The translations under genes were made by a program, and so were the position numbers. From Micavibrio sp. UBA7689 (GTDB lineage: Bacteria > Pseudomonadota > Alphaproteobacteria > Micavibrionales > Micavibrionaceae), in assembly GCA_002482805.1 (NCBI GenBank), contig DLGR01000032.1:1-36125 (forward strand): 36,125 bases of DNA, given 5' to 3'. Below, in pieces: positions 33,201 through 36,125 of this stretch (the stretch's first letter is position 1; every line of letters starts with the position of its first letter). The notes beneath the pieces were generated by a model. It did not search any database, was not told where the DNA came from, and was given only the letters and a program-made list of their open reading frames with translations.

Positions 33201-33341
33201 CACGCGGCTTTGGGCCAATGCGGCATTGAGGGCGGGGCCGGCCATGTAAAAAATCAGGATGAAAGCGAACGCGGCAAGGCAGCGGGCAAATCGCTGTCCG
33301 CCGCCGCCATGGTGGTTAAATGCCAAACCTTTGAAAGGCAT
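30261..33341 (-). CDS. Hybrid sensor histidine kinase with 7TMR-DISM sensor, receiver and HPt domains
   Basis: A 1026-residue membrane sensor. In order: signal sequence (about 19-45), a periplasmic 7TMR-DISM extracellular domain (about 50-210), seven membrane helices (about 220-420), a coiled coil (about 450-500), HisKA with SHEIRTP (His507), an HATPase_c domain (NAIKF, DTGIGIP, FGGTGLGLAISKGLI), a receiver domain (LILMDIELPG, Asp809) and an HPt domain (AHELKGMAGNFG, His969). The last step must pass to a separate response regulator, and none is adjacent. 7TMR-DISM sensors often read carbohydrates or other small molecules. I chose the ATG at 33341; a GTG at 33377 would add 12 residues. Neither start has a strong ribosome site. 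Confidence 0.93.
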   Translation of the reverse strand: MPFKGLAFNHHGGGGQRFARCLAAFAFILIFYMAGPALNAALAQSRVLNEAILSNSENKISLGPYAIVQKDPEEKISAQDIADSGGTILKGKQADSKRVFLGFDGVPVWITIKVKNITDQEEWVLDFGRRRDGRLGSIADAHVYEMILNTTAENGESKTVATITELKNKADNGAFDIKLAKNERKFLLVHVTPAPGRPTTLPLSIESEQSYIESAKNRAVFTAYYCLVLGAIAMFFFVNAIVTRRAMPIIFGAHFAFIAAFWVAYDTLGASLTFKGFSDLVFALFLTHALLVIFMTKIFCNIGQNSYTEKYVIYGLIWLNVISSLLFYFIPVGSGIAHILFLFGIPFLTLGILTLMAYAQYRNGQTASPLFAISFVLPLIGYIVNILGAINVLPQENLFINAFWYAVIPQGLILIAAMRKQGVAQKYGDDITEPLIVREESSNFSGLRETKEKADHARLLKVIEKEREMLAELREKEAVRMEEMKRAKEEADEANRAKSAFLAVVSHEIRTPMTGVMGMVKLLLDSSITKQQRDYALTIQESSEAMLALLNDILDLEKIQRGKMELEDISFDLHRLIQGVVTLMSGHAAEKHIGLSARMDEDIPKFVKGDPTRLRQVLLNLMGNAIKFTSEGNVTLLVKNLNTAEGDEAAMPSSKYMIYFGVQDTGIGIPPDAQKNLFNPFSQANSSIGRKFGGTGLGLAISKGLIEAMGSSVNISSKEGEGSTFFFTLEMNKGLAGAPEKSQPVAHTPVQQAAPVRPLKILVVDDNVITRKVVTNLLQTGGHEIVTSGTAEDALQKIYKDAFELILMDIELPGMRGNDATQILREHADPVKSQIPVIAMTGNVQKENMELYLACGMNGFLPKPIDPERLNAIVGEIASETYEREIRMPEDPFAMNKEELEARSAPKKDLAVDNAVFNPDMLQSLKDTIGGKQLDELLGDLIVKTDEILEAMQKAADASDMVALAARAHELKGMAGNFGLVEISSIAAQTERKAKTQETDGLSSLLGTLPDASTRAKSVLKEWSSH

Positions 33342-33469
33342 AGTCTTTTTCGTCCCTTTGAAACATGCAGAACGCACGTCTTCAGAGCATATTCTGCGAC
33401 GAAAGACTTAAGAATAAGTGAAGGAATTTAAGGATTTAGGTGGTTAAGGAAAACCTAAAGCGCCGCCGT

Positions 33470-33619
33470 TTAGACGAGGAAAAACGCCATGCCGAGAAGC
33501 AGGACGACAATAGCAATCGCGCTCCATTTTGTGGCTTCGGTGAAATTGCCCCAGAAGGCTTTCGCGTGTTGCAAAGCCTGCGGATCGACTTCTGCCGGAT
33601 GATTTTGATTGGAACCCAT
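33470..33619 (-). CDS. Tiny membrane protein, likely aa3-type cytochrome c oxidase subunit IV
   Basis: A 49-codon gene with an excellent ribosome site (AAGGAGACAAACT before ATG at 33619). The protein begins with a short polar part (MGSNQNHPAEVDPQALQHAK), then FWGNFTEATKWSAIAIVVL and LLGMAFFLV, one membrane helix at about 32-49. The pattern of an aromatic plus xxF, then TKWS, then a hydrophobic helix matches the small bacterial aa3 oxidase subunit IV family (PF07835), which sits in the cytochrome c oxidase complex of the inner membrane. It is not beside other oxidase genes here, lying 52 bases after the purM stop. A generic small membrane protein is the alternative. Confidence 0.72.
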   Translation of the reverse strand: MGSNQNHPAEVDPQALQHAKAFWGNFTEATKWSAIAIVVLLLGMAFFLV

Positions 33620-33671
33620 AGTTTGTCTCCTTGAAGATATTCAATCAGATTTTGCCAAAGCGTACAATACT

Positions 33672-34733
33672 CTACGACAACAGCGCCGCTTCGTTTTTGA
33701 TGATGACCTGTGGGCCGTCTTGGGCGCGGGCGATGACGGAACCGATTACCTGCGGTTTTTCGCCGTTTTCTTTGAGTGTCTTGATAATGACATCCGCTTT
33801 GGCCGCATCCACCACAACCACCATGCCCAGACCGGAATTGAAAGTACGCGCCATATCGTCTGCGGTCATTTTGCCGCCCTGTGCCAGCCACGCGAAAACG
33901 GGCGGGCGCGTCCATGCATTCGCATCCAGTTCGACGCAGACATTTTCGGGCAGAACGCGCGGAATGTTTTCGCTCAGTCCGCCGCCCGTGATGTGCGCCA
34001 TGCCTTTGACACCGCCACCTTTGATGGCTTTGAGCAAAGGCTTCACGTAAATGCGCGTGGGTGTAAGCAAGGCATCTGCCAGCGTCTTGTTTTCATCGAA
34101 AGGCGCGGGCGCTTCGAAATCCGCGCCCGTGTCTTTTACAATTTTGCGCACCAATGAATATCCGTTTGAATGCACGCCGCTGGATGGCAATCCCAAAACA
34201 ACATCGCCTGTGGCAATCGTGGTGCCGTCGATCAACGTGCCGCGCTCCGCCGCACCGACCGTAAATCCTGCGAGGTCGTAATCACCCGCCTGATACATTC
34301 CGGGCATCTCCGCCGTTTCGCCGCCGATCAATGCGCAGCCCGTTTCTTCGCATCCTTTGGCAATGCCTTCGATCACTGCTTGCGCGACGCCGAGTTCAAG
34401 TTTGCCTGTGGCAAAGTAATCGAGAAAGAAGAGGGGTTCCGCCCCTTGAACGATAAGGTCGTTCACGCACATGGCGACAAGGTCTATGCCGATGGTTGCA
34501 TGGCGGTTGGTTTCGATGGCGATCTTGATTTTGGTGCCCACACCGTCGGTGGAAGAGACCAGAATCGGGTCGTTAAAACCCGCCGCTTTGGGGTCGAAAA
34601 GGGCACCGAAGCCGCCCAGACCGCCCATCATTCCGCTACGCGCCGTTTTCTTAACCGCGGGCTTGATACGTTCGACCAGTTCGGCGCCCGCGTCTATATC
34701 CACACCCGCATCTTTATAGGCACTTTGTTTCAT
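33672..34733 (-). CDS. purM: Phosphoribosylformylglycinamidine cyclo-ligase (AIR synthetase)
   Basis: Makes aminoimidazole ribotide in purine synthesis, using ATP. The 353-residue chain (ATG at 34733) shows the family motifs AYKDAGVDIDAG at the start, GGFGALFD, LVSSTDGVGTKIKIA, the GGETAEMPGMY loop, SSGVHSNGYSLVRKI and HITGGGLSENIPRVLP. An upstream GTG at 34772 would add 13 residues and is less likely. It is divergent from the DUF2066 gene with 59 bases between starts, an arrangement known in other alphaproteobacteria. purN is not in the window. Confidence 0.97.
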   Translation of the reverse strand: MKQSAYKDAGVDIDAGAELVERIKPAVKKTARSGMMGGLGGFGALFDPKAAGFNDPILVSSTDGVGTKIKIAIETNRHATIGIDLVAMCVNDLIVQGAEPLFFLDYFATGKLELGVAQAVIEGIAKGCEETGCALIGGETAEMPGMYQAGDYDLAGFTVGAAERGTLIDGTTIATGDVVLGLPSSGVHSNGYSLVRKIVKDTGADFEAPAPFDENKTLADALLTPTRIYVKPLLKAIKGGGVKGMAHITGGGLSENIPRVLPENVCVELDANAWTRPPVFAWLAQGGKMTADDMARTFNSGLGMVVVVDAAKADVIIKTLKENGEKPQVIGSVIARAQDGPQVIIKNEAALLS

Positions 34734-34792
34734 TTGGTTTCTAAGCTTTTCCGCGTTATAAATTCGCCACACTTCCAGTGAAAGATAGGATT

Positions 34793-36049
34793 ATGGGCGC
34801 CCCCATCTATAAGCAATTCACCTTGTCCCGTACAGCCTTTATTGCGCTGTTTGCGGCTCTTTTCCTGTGTTTTTCGGGGATATCGCACGCCGAAAGCGAC
34901 CCCAATTACACGGTAGAGGGGGTAGAGGTTGACGTGAAGGCTGAAAACGCCGTCAAGGCGCGCGAAAAGGCCTTGGCCGAAGCGCAGGTAAAGGCCTATC
35001 AGATGCTGGCCGAACGTTTTATTTCTCCCGAAGAGCTTAAAACTTTCAAGGCGCCCGACGCGGATGCTGTCTCGTATCTCGTGCAGGATTACGAAGTGTT
35101 CAACGAACAACTTTCCACCAAACGCTATAAGGCGACCTTTACAATCCGCTTCCGCCCGAATGCCATGAAAACGCAAATGGCATCACAAGGCAAAATGTTG
35201 GAAGCCCCGAGAAAGCCCGTTCTGGTTTTGCCGTTCTATCAGGATTCTTCCTCGCCGCTGCTCTGGTCCGATACCAATCCGTTCCTGATGGCATGGAAAA
35301 ATATCCCTGCCGACAAAAGCATGATCCAACCGACCGTGTTGCCGCTCGGCGACGCGCAAGACATCCAGCAAATCTCCGATGAGCAGGGCTTGCAGTACGA
35401 TCCCATGGAAGTGCAGGGCCTTGCCAACCGTTATGGCGCGGATGATGTTGCTATCCTCATGGCATCTCCCGAAGCGACGGGTACGACGCAGGGCCGTTTG
35501 AGCGTTGCCATTTACAACAACGGTTTCGAAGGTCCCGTGTTCGTGCAAAAAGTCACATTCGACCAATTGCCAGAAGAAACGCAGGATGCTTTGTTCACCC
35601 GCGCCGCGCTGAAAATCAAATCCCTCTTGCGCGAAAACTGGAAAGCGAACGCCGCTTATAATCCAAACATTCCCGTCGCGCCCCAACAGCAAACACAAAC
35701 CACCACTGTGACCACCTATCAACAGCCAATGCCTCAAACAGCGCCCGTTCCCTATACGCGTCCCGCGCTCGGCGCTTCAAAAACCTACAATGCCCATGCG
35801 CGTTTTGCTTCTGTGCAGGATTGGGTGCGCATGAAAAACACGTTGGACAGAACATACGGCGTACAGGCGGTATCTATAAAATCCATCAAGCCGCGTGAAG
35901 CGTCTTTGGATATTATGTATGCGGGTGATCTGAACGCACTTCAACTGGCTCTGCAAAATGCAGGCATCATCATGCGCGGCTCGCCTTCGGGCGCGCTGGA
36001 AATTTATACGGGCGGTATGCAGCCCCCATCCAACATTTACGGGCGATAA
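34793..36049 (+). CDS. Secreted DUF2066 domain protein
   Basis: A 418-residue exported protein. The signal peptide (hydrophobic core AFIALFAALFLCF) is probably cleaved after SHA. The DUF2066 region follows: YTVEGVEVDVKAENAVKARE near 38, AYQMLAERF near 68, and VLVLPFYQ near 143. A Gln/Thr/Pro-rich linker (about 300-330) leads to a C-terminal domain with HARFASVQDWVRMKNTLDR and a repeated alpha/beta pattern ending near the stop. The function of the family is unknown. The ATG at 34793 has TAGGA five bases upstream; a GTG at 34778 is in frame but less likely. It is followed after four bases by the AI-2E-type transporter gene. Confidence 0.87.
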   Translation: MGAPIYKQFTLSRTAFIALFAALFLCFSGISHAESDPNYTVEGVEVDVKAENAVKAREKALAEAQVKAYQMLAERFISPEELKTFKAPDADAVSYLVQDYEVFNEQLSTKRYKATFTIRFRPNAMKTQMASQGKMLEAPRKPVLVLPFYQDSSSPLLWSDTNPFLMAWKNIPADKSMIQPTVLPLGDAQDIQQISDEQGLQYDPMEVQGLANRYGADDVAILMASPEATGTTQGRLSVAIYNNGFEGPVFVQKVTFDQLPEETQDALFTRAALKIKSLLRENWKANAAYNPNIPVAPQQQTQTTTVTTYQQPMPQTAPVPYTRPALGASKTYNAHARFASVQDWVRMKNTLDRTYGVQAVSIKSIKPREASLDIMYAGDLNALQLALQNAGIIMRGSPSGALEIYTGGMQPPSNIYGR

Positions 36050-36053
36050 AATC

Positions 36054-36125
36054 ATGGCACTGACAAATACGGCAAAAGTGGGATTCTGGGCGGGCTTTTT
36101 CCTGCTGTTCATAGGGTTCCTGTGG
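36054..36125 (+). CDS. N-terminus of a probable AI-2E family transporter (cut by window end)
   Basis: An ATG four bases after the DUF2066 stop opens a frame that runs to the end of the window: 24 codons, with KVGFWAGFFLLFIGFLW forming the start of a first membrane helix. The sequence resembles the opening of AI-2E/PerM-like membrane proteins, which commonly follow DUF2066 genes in alphaproteobacteria. The assignment rests on context and this short stretch only. Confidence 0.5.
   Translation, partial: MALTNTAKVGFWAGFFLLFIGFLW

Noticed and set aside
33436..33458. TTAGGT/ACCTAA hairpin after the aa3 IV-like gene as a terminator
   Set aside because: Short AT-rich stem with a large loop and no clear T run.
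33436..33915. Minus-strand frame overlapping the 3' part of purM and the gap after it
   Set aside because: It is out of frame with purM and with the well-supported 49-codon gene at 33470-33619, and has no start signals.
1..36125. CRISPR arrays, tRNA or rRNA genes, insertion sequences, prophage genes
   Set aside because: I looked for direct repeats, cloverleaf-like stretches, transposase motifs and phage proteins and found none.

Overview
The window reads as chromosome of a moderate-GC alphaproteobacterium. Grounds: a HisN-type histidinol phosphatase, an ETF-QO / TPR lipoprotein / ispE run, the purM - DUF2066 - AI-2E transporter neighbourhood, and a tiny aa3-oxidase subunit IV-like gene. A Micavibrio/Rhodospirillales-like lineage would fit, but the order is a guess. 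I see no phage, IS element, CRISPR, tRNA or rRNA.

Layout. 1-2638: the 3' part of a ClpB-like AAA+ gene, cut by the window edge, coupled to an unknown single-pass membrane protein. 2857-16624: an exopolysaccharide locus of the xanthan/acetan (Gum) type, built as two convergent operons whose stop codons are one base apart at 9491. The plus operon encodes a polyprenol-P hexose-1-P transferase (GumD role), a GumM-GumH fusion glycosyltransferase, a GumE-like polymerase and two membrane acyltransferases. The minus operon encodes an outer-membrane beta-barrel, a short GumB-type OPX lipoprotein, a Wzz/BY-kinase-like co-polymerase (GumC role), two tandem GumK-family glycosyltransferases and a secreted GH5 endoglucanase. 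16721-17220: a one-gene unit with its own promoter and terminator, encoding an unknown 129-residue protein. 17249-21601: ispE, a TPR lipoprotein and ETF-QO. 21697-28411: a small unknown gene, an unusual uracil-DNA glycosylase, a soluble lytic transglycosylase, hisN and alaS. 28475-36125: an unknown gene, ndk, a hybrid histidine kinase, the aa3-oxidase IV-like gene, purM, a DUF2066 protein and the start of an AI-2E-type transporter.

How the genes work together. The glycosyltransferases predict a repeat unit begun as hexose-PP-undecaprenol, extended to a cellobiose-like disaccharide (GumM half), then alpha-mannose (GumH half), then one or two residues from the GumK pair, with acyl decoration. 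GumE polymerises it, the GumC-like protein sets chain length, and GumB plus the beta-barrel export it. The endoglucanase would trim a beta-1,4-glucan backbone. No Wzx flippase, GumI or GumL is present, so at least the flippase must lie elsewhere. The best candidates for something new are the GumM-GumH fusion, the diverged GumK pair, the short OPX/beta-barrel pair and the iron-sulfur-less UDG. All functional assignments rest on motif reading and remembered family sequences, not on searches.
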